NCBI RefSeq assembly: GCF_002913715.1
Contig: NZ_PPCE01000009.1
Span: 620,001-684,000 of the forward strand
Direction: 5' to 3'
Source: Campylobacter concisus
Lineage (GTDB): Bacteria; Campylobacterota; Campylobacteria; Campylobacterales; Campylobacteraceae
Length of the DNA stretch: 64,000 nt
Below, in pieces: positions 8,212 through 17,958 of this stretch. Below the pieces are notes generated by a model. That model searched no databases and was not told the origin of the DNA. It was given only the letters and a program-made list of their open reading frames with translations. A program made the translations under genes and the position numbers. The first letter of the stretch is position 1, and each line of letters opens with the position of its first letter.

Positions 8212-10833
8212 ATGAAAGACAATCTACTTGAATTAACCCAAGATATCGCGTCTGTTGATATCGAAGAGTCTATAAAAACTAGCTATCTTGACTACTCCAT
8301 GAGCGTCATCGTTGGACGTGCTTTACCTGACGCTAGAGACGGATTAAAGCCAGTTCATAGAAGAATTTTATACGCTATGGATAATCTTGGCGTTGGTAGC
8401 AGAAGCGCCTATATGAAGTCAGCTCGTATCGTCGGTGAAGTCATCGGTAAGTATCACCCGCACGGCGATACAGCTGTTTATGATGCACTTGTTCGTATGG
8501 CTCAGAAATTTTCTATGCGTTATCCAGTAGTTGACGGGCAAGGAAACTTTGGCTCAATAGATGGCGACAGCGCAGCTGCGATGCGTTATACAGAAGCTAG
8601 AATGACAATGCTTACTGAAGAGCTTTTAAAAGATATCGACAAAGACACGGTTGATTTTGTGCCAAACTATGACGATAGAGAGGTCGAACCAGATGTGCTT
8701 CCAAGCCGTGTGCCAAATTTATTGCTAAACGGCTCAAGCGGTATCGCGGTTGGTATGGCAACAAATATCCCACCACACAGCCTTGATGAGCTAATAGATG
8801 GTCTTTTGCTACTTCTTGAAAACAAAGAGGCGACACTTGAAGAGGTAATGGAATTTATAAAAGGTCCAGACTTCCCAACTGGTGGTATCATCTTTGGTAA
8901 AAAAGGCATCATAGAGGCCTACCGCACAGGTCGCGGCAGGGTCAAACTAAGAGCCAAAACTCACATAGAAAAAAAGCCAAACAAAGATGTCATCGTCATC
9001 GACGAGCTACCTTATCAAACAAACAAAGCAAGGCTCATCGAGCAGATCGCCGAGCTTGTAAAAGATAAGCAGATAGAGGGCATCAGCGAGGTTAGAGATG
9101 AGTCTGACAAAGACGGCATCCGCGTCGTTATCGAGCTAAAACGTGACGCTATGAGCGACATCGTGCTAAATAACTTATTTAAATCAACCACTATGGAGAG
9201 CACTTTTGGCGTTATTATGCTTGCTATTAACAACAAAGAGCCAAAGGTATTTAACCTTATTGAGCTACTTAAGCTATTTTTAAATCACAGAAAAACGGTT
9301 ATCATTAGAAGAACGATATTTGAGCTTGAAAAAGCGCGCGCAAGAGCCCACATTTTAGAGGGTCTAAAGATCGCACTTGATAACATCGACGAGGTGATCG
9401 AGCTTATTAGAAATAGTGCTGATACGGCGGTTGCTAGAGAAGGCTTGATGAGTAAATTTAACCTCTCAGAGCTTCAAGCAAACGCTATCCTTGATATGCG
9501 CCTAAGCAAGCTTACAGGCCTAGAGAGAGAAAAACTAGAGGCTGAGCTAGCTGAGCTTATGGCTGAGATCGCAAGACTTGATGAAATTTTAAAAAGTGAG
9601 ACATTGCTTGAAAATTTGATCAAAGAAGAGCTTCTTGAGATCAAAAATAAATTTAAAGTACCAAGAGTGACTGAGATTGTTGATGACTACGATGATATCG
9701 ACATCGAAGATCTCATACCAAATGAAAATATGGTCGTAACTATAACCCACCGCGGCTACATCAAGCGTGTGCCAAGCAAGCAGTACGAGAAGCAAAAACG
9801 CGGCGGCAAGGGCAAAGTAGCGGTCACGACATACGATGATGACTTTATAGAGAGTTTCTTTACTTCAAATACTCACGATACGCTTATGTTTGTGACTGAC
9901 CGCGGACAGCTATACTGGCTAAAAGTCTATAAGATCCCAGAGGGAAGCCGCACAGCAAAGGGCAAAGCGGTTGTAAATTTGATCCAGTTGCAGCCTGATG
10001 AGAAGATCAAAGCGATCATCCCAACGACCGACTTTGACGAGAGTAAATCGCTAGCATTCTTTACTAAAAATGGCATCGTAAAACGCACAAATTTAAGCGA
10101 GTTTAAAAATATCCGCTCAGTTGGCGTAAGAGCTATAAGCCTCGATGAGAACGACGAGCTAGTAACTGCGCTCATCGCTCAAACATATGATGATATGCCA
10201 GTAACTGACCCTGAAAACGAGCTAAGCATTGAGAGTGAAGTTCTTGAGATAGAAGAGATACAAAACGAGATCGACGAAGATAATGTAAATGCTGAAGAGG
10301 ACGCAAATTCAAGCGATGAGACAATGCTATTTGTCGTTACTAAAAAGGGTATGTGCCTTAAATTTAAGATCAGTAAGGTTCGCCAAATGGGAAGAACTGC
10401 TCGCGGCGTAACAGGCATTAAATTTAAAGAGCCAGGCGATGAGGTCGTAGGTGCAGCAGTCATCGAAAGCAATGATCAAGAAATTTTAAGCATATCTCAA
10501 AAAGGTATCGGCAAGCGCACAACCGCTGATGAGTACCGCTTGACAAACCGCGGCGGCAAAGGCGTCATCTGTATGAAACTAACAAGCAGAACAGGCGATC
10601 TGGTAGGCGTTGTGATGGTTGATGAAGAGCAAGATCTTATGGCTCTAACATCAAGCGGTAAGATGATAAGAGTTGATATGCAAAGCATCCGCAAAGCAGG
10701 ACGTAACACAAGCGGCGTTATCGTCGTAAATGTCGATGGCGATGATGTTGTAAGCATCGCAAGATGCCCTAAGGCAGATGATGGCGAAGATGAGGATGAA
10801 GCACCAAGCGAAGATATGGGGCTTTTGGAATAA
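8212..10833 (+). CDS. gyrA: DNA gyrase subunit A
   Basis: GyrA cuts and rejoins DNA so that gyrase can add negative supercoils. The breakage domain has catalytic Tyr126 in [11 protein letters not shown]. The quinolone-resistance region reads [13 protein letters not shown] with Thr87 and Asp91, matching the usual sensitive type of Campylobacter. The C-terminal beta-pinwheel begins with the GyrA box QKRGGKGK and contains repeated TRRGxxxR-like blades; it carries an acidic insert near residues 670-705 and an acidic tail. The length of 873 is normal. AAGGA precedes the ATG. It stands alone between the heptose operon and the LPP20 gene. Confidence 0.97.
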   Translation: MKDNLLELTQDIASVDIEESIKTSYLDYSMSVIVGRALPDARDGLKPVHRRILYAMDNLGVGSRSAYMKSARIVGEVIGKYHPHGDTAVYDALVRMAQKFSMRYPVVDGQGNFGSIDGDSAAAMRYTEARMTMLTEELLKDIDKDTVDFVPNYDDREVEPDVLPSRVPNLLLNGSSGIAVGMATNIPPHSLDELIDGLLLLLENKEATLEEVMEFIKGPDFPTGGIIFGKKGIIEAYRTGRGRVKLRAKTHIEKKPNKDVIVIDELPYQTNKARLIEQIAELVKDKQIEGISEVRDESDKDGIRVVIELKRDAMSDIVLNNLFKSTTMESTFGVIMLAINNKEPKVFNLIELLKLFLNHRKTVIIRRTIFELEKARARAHILEGLKIALDNIDEVIELIRNSADTAVAREGLMSKFNLSELQANAILDMRLSKLTGLEREKLEAELAELMAEIARLDEILKSETLLENLIKEELLEIKNKFKVPRVTEIVDDYDDIDIEDLIPNENMVVTITHRGYIKRVPSKQYEKQKRGGKGKVAVTTYDDDFIESFFTSNTHDTLMFVTDRGQLYWLKVYKIPEGSRTAKGKAVVNLIQLQPDEKIKAIIPTTDFDESKSLAFFTKNGIVKRTNLSEFKNIRSVGVRAISLDENDELVTALIAQTYDDMPVTDPENELSIESEVLEIEEIQNEIDEDNVNAEEDANSSDETMLFVVTKKGMCLKFKISKVRQMGRTARGVTGIKFKEPGDEVVGAAVIESNDQEILSISQKGIGKRTTADEYRLTNRGGKGVICMKLTSRTGDLVGVVMVDEEQDLMALTSSGKMIRVDMQSIRKAGRNTSGVIVVNVDGDDVVSIARCPKADDGEDEDEAPSEDMGLLE

Positions 10834-10877
10834 ATTTTGCTATTAAATTTTAAATAAAAGCATAAAAAAGGTTGTTT

Positions 10878-11378
10878 ATGAAGGTTAAAATTTTATCTTT
10901 TGCTTTGATGGTTGCTATTTTTGGCGGTTGCTCATTTAATGGCTTTATGGGCGAGCCAACTAGCACATCAAACCGCAACGTAGTCATCCAAAAGGTCGAT
11001 AAAGACGATCTTAGAGAGGTGATGAAAAAAGAGAAGATGATATATGATAGCGCTCCAAGAGAGACCACTTTTAGAGCCACAGGCGAGGGCATAGCTCCGC
11101 TAAATTCGCTCTCGTACGCTCAGTCAGTCACTCTTGCAAAAAGAGCGGCGATGGCTGATGCTTATTCGCAGCTTGCAGGCAAGCTTTATGGCGTAAAGAT
11201 CAACGCTGAAGACACCGTAAGAGATGCGATGCTAAACGACTCATCTATCACTTCAAAGGTTCAAGGACTTGTTAAAAACGCAAGGATCGTGAATGAAAAT
11301 TTCAAAGACGGGCTTTATAAGGTAAATATGGAGCTTAAGATAGACGAAGATAAGTGGCGAGAAGTCTTTTCTTACTAA
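10878..11378 (+). CDS. LPP20-family lipoprotein
   Basis: A 166-residue exported lipoprotein: short basic start, hydrophobic stretch FALMVAIFGG and lipobox Cys about 16 residues in (IFGGCSF). The body contains the LPP20-like segment SLSYAQSVTLAKRAAMADAYSQLAGKLYGVKI, with C-terminal KVNMELKI. In Helicobacter, Lpp20 is a surface-exposed antigen; its function is not known. AAAAGG lies 6 bases before the ATG at 10878; a TTG two codons earlier is less likely. It overlaps the next gene by 25 bases, suggesting coupled expression. Confidence 0.8.
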   Translation: MKVKILSFALMVAIFGGCSFNGFMGEPTSTSNRNVVIQKVDKDDLREVMKKEKMIYDSAPRETTFRATGEGIAPLNSLSYAQSVTLAKRAAMADAYSQLAGKLYGVKINAEDTVRDAMLNDSSITSKVQGLVKNARIVNENFKDGLYKVNMELKIDEDKWREVFSY

Positions 11379-11746
11379 CTATATTTTTAAATTTCGCCTT
11401 TTGCCTAGAGGAGTTTATCTTCTGGGCAAAGGTCGATACAAAAAACCAAATAGTTGCTTTTGAAGAAATTTCATTTTCAAAGGCGATGACTTTAACATCA
11501 AATCCAAAACCAAAATTTCTTTGCCAGATAGACGCTTTTAAAGATGAAAACACCACAACTCTTGGCTTTTTAAATTTACATAAAGATGAAATTTTTGACT
11601 GCTTTGCCTTAAAAAAAGTGATGATAAAAAATGAGCTTAATGTCAAAAATGCACAGATCTCAAACGCTTCAAATTTGAAAATTTTGCCAGTTAGGTTTAT
11701 GGTGGAATTTAAGCCAAAATCCGCTATCATCGGCATACTTCAATAA
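11354..11746 (+). CDS. Exported protein of unknown function
   Basis: I do not recognise this 130-residue protein. A hydrophobic N-terminus (SLFLLTIFLNFAFCLEEF) looks like a cleavable signal peptide or anchor; the rest is a mixed, beta-rich sequence ending MVEFKPKSAIIGILQ with two Cys residues that could pair. It starts at GTG inside the end of the LPP20 gene, and flgR begins 13 bases after its stop, so the three form one transcription unit. An opposite-strand frame covers the same bases but has no ribosome-binding site or family features. A periplasmic role linked to LPP20 is inference only. Confidence 0.6.
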   Translation: MARSLFLLTIFLNFAFCLEEFIFWAKVDTKNQIVAFEEISFSKAMTLTSNPKPKFLCQIDAFKDENTTTLGFLNLHKDEIFDCFALKKVMIKNELNVKNAQISNASNLKILPVRFMVEFKPKSAIIGILQ

Positions 11747-11758
11747 AAAAGAGATCAA

Positions 11759-12913
11759 ATGAATATCGTCATAGTAGAAGATGACATCAATATGCGAAAG
11801 TCGCTTGAGATCGCACTTGGCGAGTATGAAGAGCTAAATATAAAAAGCTATAAGAGCGCAGTTGAAGCCCTAAAAAAGCTAAGCGATGACACTGATCTAA
11901 TCATCACCGATATAAACATGCCAAAGATGGACGGACTTGAGTTCATTAAAGAACTAAATGGCAAATTTGACGTCATCATAATGACAGGAAACGCGACACT
12001 TAATAAGGCGATAGAAAGCGTTAGGCTCGGCGTAAAGGACTTTTTAACCAAGCCGTTTGACGTCTCAACGCTTTACGAGGCGATAAAAAGGGTCGAGCTT
12101 CTTAAGCAAAAAACTCCAAAAACTATAAAAAAAATAGAAATAAAAAGCGAAAATAACGACTTTTTAGCCACTTCAAAGGCACTTGAAGCGACGCTAAATA
12201 TCGCACTAAAAGCTGCAAGAACCGATGCTTCAATAATGCTTAGTGGCGAAAGCGGCGTTGGTAAGGAGGTCTTTGCTAAATTTATCCACGCAAACTCACC
12301 TAGAAAAGATGCAGCATTTGTTGCTTTAAATATGGCGGCGATTCCTGAAAATTTGATAGAAAGTGAGCTTTTTGGCTTTGAAAAGGGTGCCTTTACTGAT
12401 GCTGCGACTACCAAAAAAGGGCAGTTTGAGCTGGCAAATGGAGGAACGCTATTTTTAGATGAGATCGGCGAGATGCCTATAAATTTACAACCAAAGCTGC
12501 TTCGTGCCTTGCAGGAGCGCGAGATAACAAGACTTGGCGCTACAAAGAGCGAAAAGATAGACGTTCGCATTATCTGCGCTACAAATGCAAATTTAGAGCT
12601 TGCGATGAAGGAGGGCAGATTTAGAGAGGATCTTTTTTACCGCCTAAACACAATCCCACTTTTTATACCGCCACTTCGCGAGCGAAAGGATGAAATTTTG
12701 CCTATCGCGCAGGATACTTTAGAAAAGTGCTGCAAAGAGTATGGCTTTGAGGCTAAAAATTTCTCAAAATTGGCAAAAGAGGAACTTTTGAGCTATGACT
12801 ATCCAGGCAACATAAGAGAGCTCATCTCAGTCGTACAGCGTGCAGCGATACTAAGTGAGGGTGATGAAATTTTGCCAAAAGATCTATTTTTACAAGCCAG
12901 AAGCAAAAAATAG
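11759..12913 (+). CDS. flgR: Sigma-54 response regulator FlgR (no DNA-binding domain)
   Basis: FlgR activates RNA polymerase-sigma-54 at middle flagellar genes after phosphorylation by FlgS. The receiver domain has Asp51 in LIITDINMPKMDG and the conserved Thr/Lys (MTGNA, LTKPF). The AAA+ domain follows, with Walker A GESGVGKE and Walker B LFLDEIGEMP. The sigma-54 contact loop reads GAFTDA rather than GAFTGA. The protein stops right after the AAA+ domain (384 residues), so the Fis-type helix-turn-helix of NtrC is absent. This matches the Helicobacter FlgR pattern, in which the protein acts without a specific enhancer site. It sits downstream of the LPP20 pair. Confidence 0.85.
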   Translation: MNIVIVEDDINMRKSLEIALGEYEELNIKSYKSAVEALKKLSDDTDLIITDINMPKMDGLEFIKELNGKFDVIIMTGNATLNKAIESVRLGVKDFLTKPFDVSTLYEAIKRVELLKQKTPKTIKKIEIKSENNDFLATSKALEATLNIALKAARTDASIMLSGESGVGKEVFAKFIHANSPRKDAAFVALNMAAIPENLIESELFGFEKGAFTDAATTKKGQFELANGGTLFLDEIGEMPINLQPKLLRALQEREITRLGATKSEKIDVRIICATNANLELAMKEGRFREDLFYRLNTIPLFIPPLRERKDEILPIAQDTLEKCCKEYGFEAKNFSKLAKEELLSYDYPGNIRELISVVQRAAILSEGDEILPKDLFLQARSKK

Positions 12914-12961
12914 CCATAAATTTAAGTAAAATTACGAAAATTAAAAAAATAAGGAGAGCAG

Positions 12962-13987
12962 ATGAGAAAATTTAACGTAGCAGTCGTTGGTGCTACTGGA
13001 GCGGTCGGCGAAGAGCTTTTTAGAGTGATGGAAGAGGTTGAGTTTCCAGTTGGAGAGCTTTTGCCGCTTGCTAGCGCAAAAAGTGCTGGTAGTGAGATCG
13101 AATTTAATGGCAAATATTACAAAGTAAAAGAGCTAACCGAAAAGGTTTTTAGTGAGCATGAGATTGATATTGCTTTTTTTAGTGCGGGCGGTTCAGTCTC
13201 AGAGAAATTTGCCAAATTTGCAGCTGATAGTGGCGCAGTAGTCATCGATAACACCAGCCATTTTAGGATGGATAAAGACATTCCTCTTGTTGTGCCAGAG
13301 TGTAATCCAAGTGATATAGCTATGTGGAAAAATCGCGGTATCATCGCAAATCCAAACTGCTCGACTATCCAAATGGTGCAAATTTTAAAACCACTAAACG
13401 ATGCTTTTAGTATCAATAGAGTCGATGTCTCTACTTACCAAGCAGCAAGCGGTGCTGGCAAAGAGGGCATGGAAGAGCTTGTCGTTCAGATGCAAAAATT
13501 CTTTGAGTTTAAGCTTGATGAGTGTGAGCCAAAGGTATTTGCGCACCGCCTAGCACTAAACGTGATCCCTCACATCGACGTCTTTTTGGATAACGACTAC
13601 ACAAAAGAAGAGATGAAAATGGTCAATGAAACGCAAAAAATTCTTCACAAAGATATCGAAGTTAGCGCTACCTGTGTGCGTGTGCCAGTGCTTAGAAGCC
13701 ACTCAGAGGCGATCACTATCCACTTTGATAAGGATGTAAGTGCGGATGCAGCGAGAGAAATTTTAAGCAAAGCTCCAAGTGTCGTCGTAGTCGATAATCC
13801 GGCAAATAAAGAGTATCCGATGCCTATCATTTCAAGCGATACAAATGAGACTTATGTCGGCAGGATCAGAGTTGATAATTACAGACCTAATGTGCTTCAT
13901 CTTTGGTGTAGTGCCGATCAGATCCGCGTAGGAGCTGCGACAAATGCCGTCAGGATCGCGCAAAAGTGGATCGCGATGCAAGAGTAA
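12962..13987 (+). CDS. asd: Aspartate-semialdehyde dehydrogenase
   Basis: Asd reduces aspartyl phosphate to aspartate semialdehyde, the branch point to lysine/diaminopimelate, threonine and methionine. The NADP loop AVVGATGAVGEE is at the start, the catalytic Cys is in ANPNCSTIQM near residue 133, and the active-site His is in the VPVLRSHSEAITI segment. The length of 341 is typical of the Gram-negative/epsilon type. AAGGAG lies before the ATG. It is followed closely by the YqhA-like gene. Confidence 0.96.
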   Translation: MRKFNVAVVGATGAVGEELFRVMEEVEFPVGELLPLASAKSAGSEIEFNGKYYKVKELTEKVFSEHEIDIAFFSAGGSVSEKFAKFAADSGAVVIDNTSHFRMDKDIPLVVPECNPSDIAMWKNRGIIANPNCSTIQMVQILKPLNDAFSINRVDVSTYQAASGAGKEGMEELVVQMQKFFEFKLDECEPKVFAHRLALNVIPHIDVFLDNDYTKEEMKMVNETQKILHKDIEVSATCVRVPVLRSHSEAITIHFDKDVSADAAREILSKAPSVVVVDNPANKEYPMPIISSDTNETYVGRIRVDNYRPNVLHLWCSADQIRVGAATNAVRIAQKWIAMQE

Positions 13988-14003
13988 ATAAAAAGGATTC
14001 TTA

Positions 14004-14558
14004 TTGCGTAAGATATTTGAAAAAATTTTGCTTGCTAGCAACAGCTTTACACTTTTTCCAGTAGTTTTTGGACTTTTAGGTGCGATCGTGCTTTTTATCA
14101 TCGCAAGTTACGACGTCGGCAAGGTACTTTTAGAGGTTTATAAATATTTCTTTGCTGCAGATTTTCACGTTGAAAATTTCCACTCAGAGGTCGTTGGCGA
14201 GATAGTTGGAGCGATCGATCTATACTTGATGGCACTTGTTCTTTATATATTTAGCTTTGGAATTTACGAGCTTTTCATCTCAGAGATCACACAGTTAAAG
14301 CAGTCAAAGCAGAGCAAGGTGCTTGAGGTGCATTCACTTGATGAGCTAAAAGACAAGCTTGGCAAAGTGATCGTCATGGTCTTAATCGTAAATTTCTTCC
14401 AAAGGGTGCTTCACGCAAGCTTTACAACACCGCTTGAAATGGCATATCTTGCGGCTTCTATCCTAGCACTTTGCCTTGGACTTTACTTCCTTCACAAGGA
14501 GATCACTAAAATTTTAAGCGTTTTTACGCTTAAAATTTCTCCTACATCTTTTCTTTAG
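14004..14558 (+). CDS. YqhA/UPF0114-family membrane protein
   Basis: A 184-residue inner-membrane protein with about three or four helices (LFPVVFGLLGAIVLFIIA, LYLMALVLYIFSFGIYELFI, VIVMVLIVNFFQRVL, LAASILALCLGLYFL). The motif AIDLYLMALVLYIFSFGIYELF is diagnostic of UPF0114/YqhA; the function is unknown. The start is TTG with AAGGA 6 bases upstream. The last 15 or so codons lie on a perfect terminator-like hairpin, so the native stop may once have been earlier. It is 17 bases from asd. Confidence 0.8.
   Translation: MRKIFEKILLASNSFTLFPVVFGLLGAIVLFIIASYDVGKVLLEVYKYFFAADFHVENFHSEVVGEIVGAIDLYLMALVLYIFSFGIYELFISEITQLKQSKQSKVLEVHSLDELKDKLGKVIVMVLIVNFFQRVLHASFTTPLEMAYLAASILALCLGLYFLHKEITKILSVFTLKISPTSFL
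14509..14538 (+). terminator. Terminator-like hairpin inside the yqhA-like gene end
   Basis: AAATTTTAAGCG (14509-14520) and CGCTTAAAATTT (14527-14538) form a perfect 12-bp stem with the 6-base loop TTTTTA. It lies within the final codons of the preceding reading frame, whose stop is 20 bases further on, and is followed by a T-rich stretch (TCTTTTCTTT). Confidence 0.5.
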
Positions 14559-14601
14559 CTATTTTTAGGTAATATCCCTTTAAAAATTTAAAGGAAATTT
14601 G

Positions 14602-15624
14602 ATGATTTTCATAGACGCCTGCCTTAAAAAACCTACCCCTTATACGCCTGTTTGGATGATGCGCCAAGCTGGTAGATATCTACCAGAGTATATGCGAGTA
14701 CGCGCGCAAGCAGGGGATTTTTTATCTCTTTGCAAGGACTACAAAAAGGCTAGCGAAGTCACGCTTCAGCCAGTTGAAATTCTTGGCGTTGATGCGGCGA
14801 TTTTATTTAGCGATATCTTGGTTGTGCCTCTTGAAATGGGCATGGATCTACGTTTTGAAAAGGGCGAGGGTCCAGTTTTTACAGAGCCTTTGCGTGATAA
14901 AGCCGCACTTGACGCGCTAAGTATCGAAAAATCGACTAAAAATTTAGCATACGTCTATGATACGATCAAACTTACAAGAGAAAATTTAGCCAAAGATAAG
15001 GCGCTCATTGGCTTTTGCGGCGCACCTTGGACGATAGCTACATACATGATCGAGGGTGGTGGCAGTAAAACTTATGCGGTCTGCAAAAAAATGCTCTATC
15101 AAAATCCAGAATTTTTGCATCAAATTTTAGAAAAAGTGACGCAAGCTCTCATCCTTTACATCAAAGAGCAGATAAAAGCTGGAGTAAATGCGGTGCAAAT
15201 TTTTGATAGCTGGGCAGCCGCACTTGAGGAGCAGGCTTATTTTGAGTTTGGATTTAACTACATAAACAAGATAGTTGATAGCGTTAAGGCTGAATTTCCA
15301 GAAATTCCAGTCATCGTCTTTCCAAAAGGTATAAGCGGCTATTTGGATAAAATTTCAGGCAAATTTGATGTTTTTGGCGTTGACTGGAGTACGCCGATCG
15401 AGCTAGCCAAAGCAAAACTTAGCCCAAGATATGTCCTTCAAGGAAACATGGAACCAACTAGACTTTATAGCAAAAAGGCGATAGATGAAGGCGTGGATAA
15501 AATTTTAAGCACGATGAAAGGCGTGCCTCATATTTTCAATCTTGGTCATGGAATTTTGCCTGATGTGCCAGTTGAGAATGCAAAATATTTTATAAAACAG
15601 GTGCAGACAAAAAGTGCAAGGTAA
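14602..15624 (+). CDS. hemE: Uroporphyrinogen decarboxylase
   Basis: HemE removes four carboxyl groups from uroporphyrinogen III to give coproporphyrinogen III in heme synthesis. Signatures are [15 protein letters not shown] near the N-terminus and the [19 protein letters not shown] segment; substrate-binding Asp is in FSDILVV. The length is 340. AAGGAA ends 5 bases before the ATG at 14602, so this is preferred over the TTG one codon upstream. The 3' end overlaps the radical-SAM gene by 11 bases. Confidence 0.96.
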   Translation: MIFIDACLKKPTPYTPVWMMRQAGRYLPEYMRVRAQAGDFLSLCKDYKKASEVTLQPVEILGVDAAILFSDILVVPLEMGMDLRFEKGEGPVFTEPLRDKAALDALSIEKSTKNLAYVYDTIKLTRENLAKDKALIGFCGAPWTIATYMIEGGGSKTYAVCKKMLYQNPEFLHQILEKVTQALILYIKEQIKAGVNAVQIFDSWAAALEEQAYFEFGFNYINKIVDSVKAEFPEIPVIVFPKGISGYLDKISGKFDVFGVDWSTPIELAKAKLSPRYVLQGNMEPTRLYSKKAIDEGVDKILSTMKGVPHIFNLGHGILPDVPVENAKYFIKQVQTKSAR

Positions 15625-16537
15625 CAAGCCTTGCATCGTCTTTGGACCGATAAATTCTCGCCGTTTTGGCATGAGCCTAGGCATCGATCTAAGCCCTAAA
15701 CAAAAATCATGTAATTTTGACTGTGTTTATTGTGAGCTAAGTGGCGCAAAGCCGGTTGAAGTGATAGAAAATCCGCCAAGCGTTGATGAGATCATAAACG
15801 ATTTAAAAGAAGCATTAAAAACTCATCAAAACATCGATGTCATCACACTTACGGCAAATGGCGAACCAACTCTTTACCCGTACTTAAAAGAGCTGATAGC
15901 AAAAGTAAATGAGCTAAAAGGTAGTGCAAAAACACTTATTCTAAGCAATGGCTCAGGTGTAAGAGATCAAAAAATTTGTGAAGCCTTGCAAGGGCTTGAT
16001 ATAGTGAAATTTAGCCTTGATAGCGCGGTGCAAAGCACTTTTAAAAAGATAGACCGCAATAAAAGTGGTATAGAAGTAAATGAACTTATAAAAGCAATGG
16101 CTAAATTTCGCAAGGAATTTACTGGCGAGCTTGTGCTTGAAATTTTAGTCGTGGCTGGATTTAACGACAAAAAAAGTGAGTTTGAAGCACTTAATGTGGC
16201 GATAAATGAGATAGCTCCGCACCGAGTGGATATTGGCACGATAGATCGTCCACCAGCTTATAATGTAAAGAGTGTAGATGCCAAAAAACTAGAGGAGCTA
16301 GCCAAGCAGATAAGTGGTGTACCGGTTAATATAGCTAAAGCTCACAAAATAGAGCAAAAGTATAACTTTAGTGAGGAAGAAATTTTAGAAATGCTAAGGC
16401 GTCGTCCGCAAACTATCGCAAATGTTGAAGAAAATTTCTCAGAGCACTCAAAGCAAATTTTAAACAAGCTCTTGCAACAAGATGTGGTTTATCTAGCCGA
16501 TGTTGCTGGGGTAAAATTTTACAAACTAAGAGCATAA
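15614..16537 (+). CDS. Radical SAM protein
   Basis: A 307-residue radical S-adenosylmethionine protein. The iron-sulfur motif is CNFDCVYC (CxxxCxxC) near residue 33, preceded by [16 protein letters not shown], and the SAM-binding NGEPTLYP follows. These features fit the COG0731-like group of stand-alone radical-SAM proteins. The C-terminal 70 residues look like a small winged-helix segment ([21 protein letters not shown]). The substrate is unknown. It starts at GTG overlapping hemE and is joined to the pyridoxal kinase gene with no gap, suggesting one transcript. Confidence 0.75.
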   Translation: MQGNKPCIVFGPINSRRFGMSLGIDLSPKQKSCNFDCVYCELSGAKPVEVIENPPSVDEIINDLKEALKTHQNIDVITLTANGEPTLYPYLKELIAKVNELKGSAKTLILSNGSGVRDQKICEALQGLDIVKFSLDSAVQSTFKKIDRNKSGIEVNELIKAMAKFRKEFTGELVLEILVVAGFNDKKSEFEALNVAINEIAPHRVDIGTIDRPPAYNVKSVDAKKLEELAKQISGVPVNIAKAHKIEQKYNFSEEEILEMLRRRPQTIANVEENFSEHSKQILNKLLQQDVVYLADVAGVKFYKLRA

Positions 16538-17362
16538 ATGAAAAGAATCCTTACAATACAAGATATCTCGTGCGTTGGTAAATGTTCCCTTACCGTTGCA
16601 CTTCCAATAATTAGCGCTCAAGGCATTGAGGCGTGCATATTGCCTACTGCGCTACTTTCGACTCATACTGGCTTTAAAAATTTCACATTTCGTGATCTGA
16701 CTGATGAATTTGACGCAATAACACGAGTATGGCACAAAGAAAATATCGCATTTGATGGAATTTATACCGGATTTTTAGGTAGCTTTAGTCAGCTTGAGCT
16801 GATAGAGAAAATTTTTAATGAGTTTAATGACTCTACTTCACTAATACTTGTAGATCCTTGCATGGGCGACAATGGCAAGCTCTACCATGGATTTGATGAA
16901 AAATTTGTTATGAAAATGCGTGAGCTTTGCACAAAGGCTCACGTCATCACGCCAAATATAACTGAAGCAAGCTTTATGTGCGGGATGCCGTTTTTAGGCA
17001 GTGACTATAAGCAAGATTATATTTTAGAGTTGCTTGAAGGCTTAGCTAGCTTTGGAGTTAGAAAGATTGTGCTAAAGGGCATTAGATACAAGCAAAATGA
17101 ATGTGGCATCATAGCTTACGACACAAAGACAAAAGAGAAGGTAGAGTATTTTCACGAATTTTTGCCATTTCACACGAGTGGAACTGGAGATATATTTGCT
17201 TCTGTGCTTTTTGGCTCGCTAGTAAATGGCGAAAGCATGCAAAATGCCATCAAAAAGGCAGCAAACTTTGTGCTTAGCAGCATTAAAATCACGCTAAAAG
17301 ATAAGAGCCGCACATGGTATGGTGTGCAGTTTGAAAAGATACTTGGCACTCTTGCAAAATAG
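16538..17362 (+). CDS. Pyridoxal/pyridoxine kinase (PdxY/PdxK-like)
   Basis: A ribokinase-fold kinase for vitamin B6. The start MKRILTIQDISCVGKCSLTV and the DPCMGDNGKLYHGF segment are typical of pyridoxal kinases, VITPNITEASFMCG is the next conserved block, and the catalytic anion hole is in HTSGTGDIFASVLFG. The length of 274 is normal. It phosphorylates pyridoxal or pyridoxamine for the salvage of pyridoxal phosphate. It directly follows the radical-SAM gene and converges with the DUF488 gene 10 bases away. The specificity between pdxK and pdxY types is not resolved. Confidence 0.82.
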   Translation: MKRILTIQDISCVGKCSLTVALPIISAQGIEACILPTALLSTHTGFKNFTFRDLTDEFDAITRVWHKENIAFDGIYTGFLGSFSQLELIEKIFNEFNDSTSLILVDPCMGDNGKLYHGFDEKFVMKMRELCTKAHVITPNITEASFMCGMPFLGSDYKQDYILELLEGLASFGVRKIVLKGIRYKQNECGIIAYDTKTKEKVEYFHEFLPFHTSGTGDIFASVLFGSLVNGESMQNAIKKAANFVLSSIKITLKDKSRTWYGVQFEKILGTLAK

Positions 17363-17371
17363 GCTGGCAAA

Positions 17372-17731
17372 CTACTTATTTAAAATTTTTAATAACACAA
17401 CGATATGGCAAAGATTTATATCTTTGCTAGCTGTTAGAAGTGCTATATCGCCATGCTCTTTTTCTAGTTTTTTTAGCATTTTAAAGCAAGATTGCGCTTT
17501 TTCATTATCAAGCTCGAGCTCAAATTTCTCACAAAACTCATCAAATCTGGCTTCTCTATCTTCATGAAACCACTCTCTTAAAGCAGTGCTTGGTGTGATA
17601 TCTTTTAACCAAAGGAAATTTGAAAATATCTCTTTTCTTATGCCTCTTGGATAGAGTCTATCAACAAAAGCCGCCTTCATATCCAAACTATCATCTTTGA
17701 TAAAATCATAAATTCTATAAGCTTTAAACAT
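17372..17731 (-). CDS. DUF488-family protein
   Basis: A 119-residue cytoplasmic protein of the DUF488 family (YeaO-like): DRLYPRGIRKE near residue 24, the W-LKDITPSTALREWF stretch and the closing DIALLTASKDINLCHIVVLL. Members have no settled function. It is a single gene converging with the pyridoxal kinase and has no visible partner. Confidence 0.7.
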   Translation of the reverse strand: MFKAYRIYDFIKDDSLDMKAAFVDRLYPRGIRKEIFSNFLWLKDITPSTALREWFHEDREARFDEFCEKFELELDNEKAQSCFKMLKKLEKEHGDIALLTASKDINLCHIVVLLKILNK

Positions 17732-17865
17732 GTTGTGATTGTAGTCCTATAATGTTTATAAATAAAAAAATATTCTTATTTATCTTATATTTTTTATACT
17801 TGTTTAAATTTTAAGGTTTGTAAAATTAAAGCTCAAATTTTTGATTGTGGTGATAAGAATTAAAC

Positions 17866-17886
17866 TAGGGCTATAAAATAGTCCTA
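17866..17886 (+). other. Small hairpin in the leader region of prs
   Basis: In the 227-base gap before prs, TAGGGCTAT (17866-17874) and ATAGTCCTA (17878-17886) form a 9-bp stem with one G:T pair and an AAA loop. The rest of the gap is AT-rich with no gene; an ATAAATAA/TTATTTAT pair lies near 17758-17785. Whether either is regulatory is unknown. Confidence 0.3.
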
Positions 17887-17958
17887 AAAAGAATAAATTT
17901 AAATTAAAGCTCGTTTTGATAAAATCCCAACATAAAAATCACTAAAAGGGTTATCATT

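Noticed and set aside
8452-8490. Quinolone-resistance mutation in gyrA
   Set aside because: The region reads [13 protein letters not shown] with Thr87 and Asp91, the usual sensitive form.
11335-11736. Minus-strand 133-residue frame opposite the exported unknown protein
   Set aside because: It is the mirror of a plus-strand frame that has a signal peptide and fits operon spacing; the minus frame has no ribosome-binding site or family features.
12073-12570. Minus-strand 165-residue frame inside flgR
   Set aside because: Shadow frame opposite conserved AAA+ motifs.
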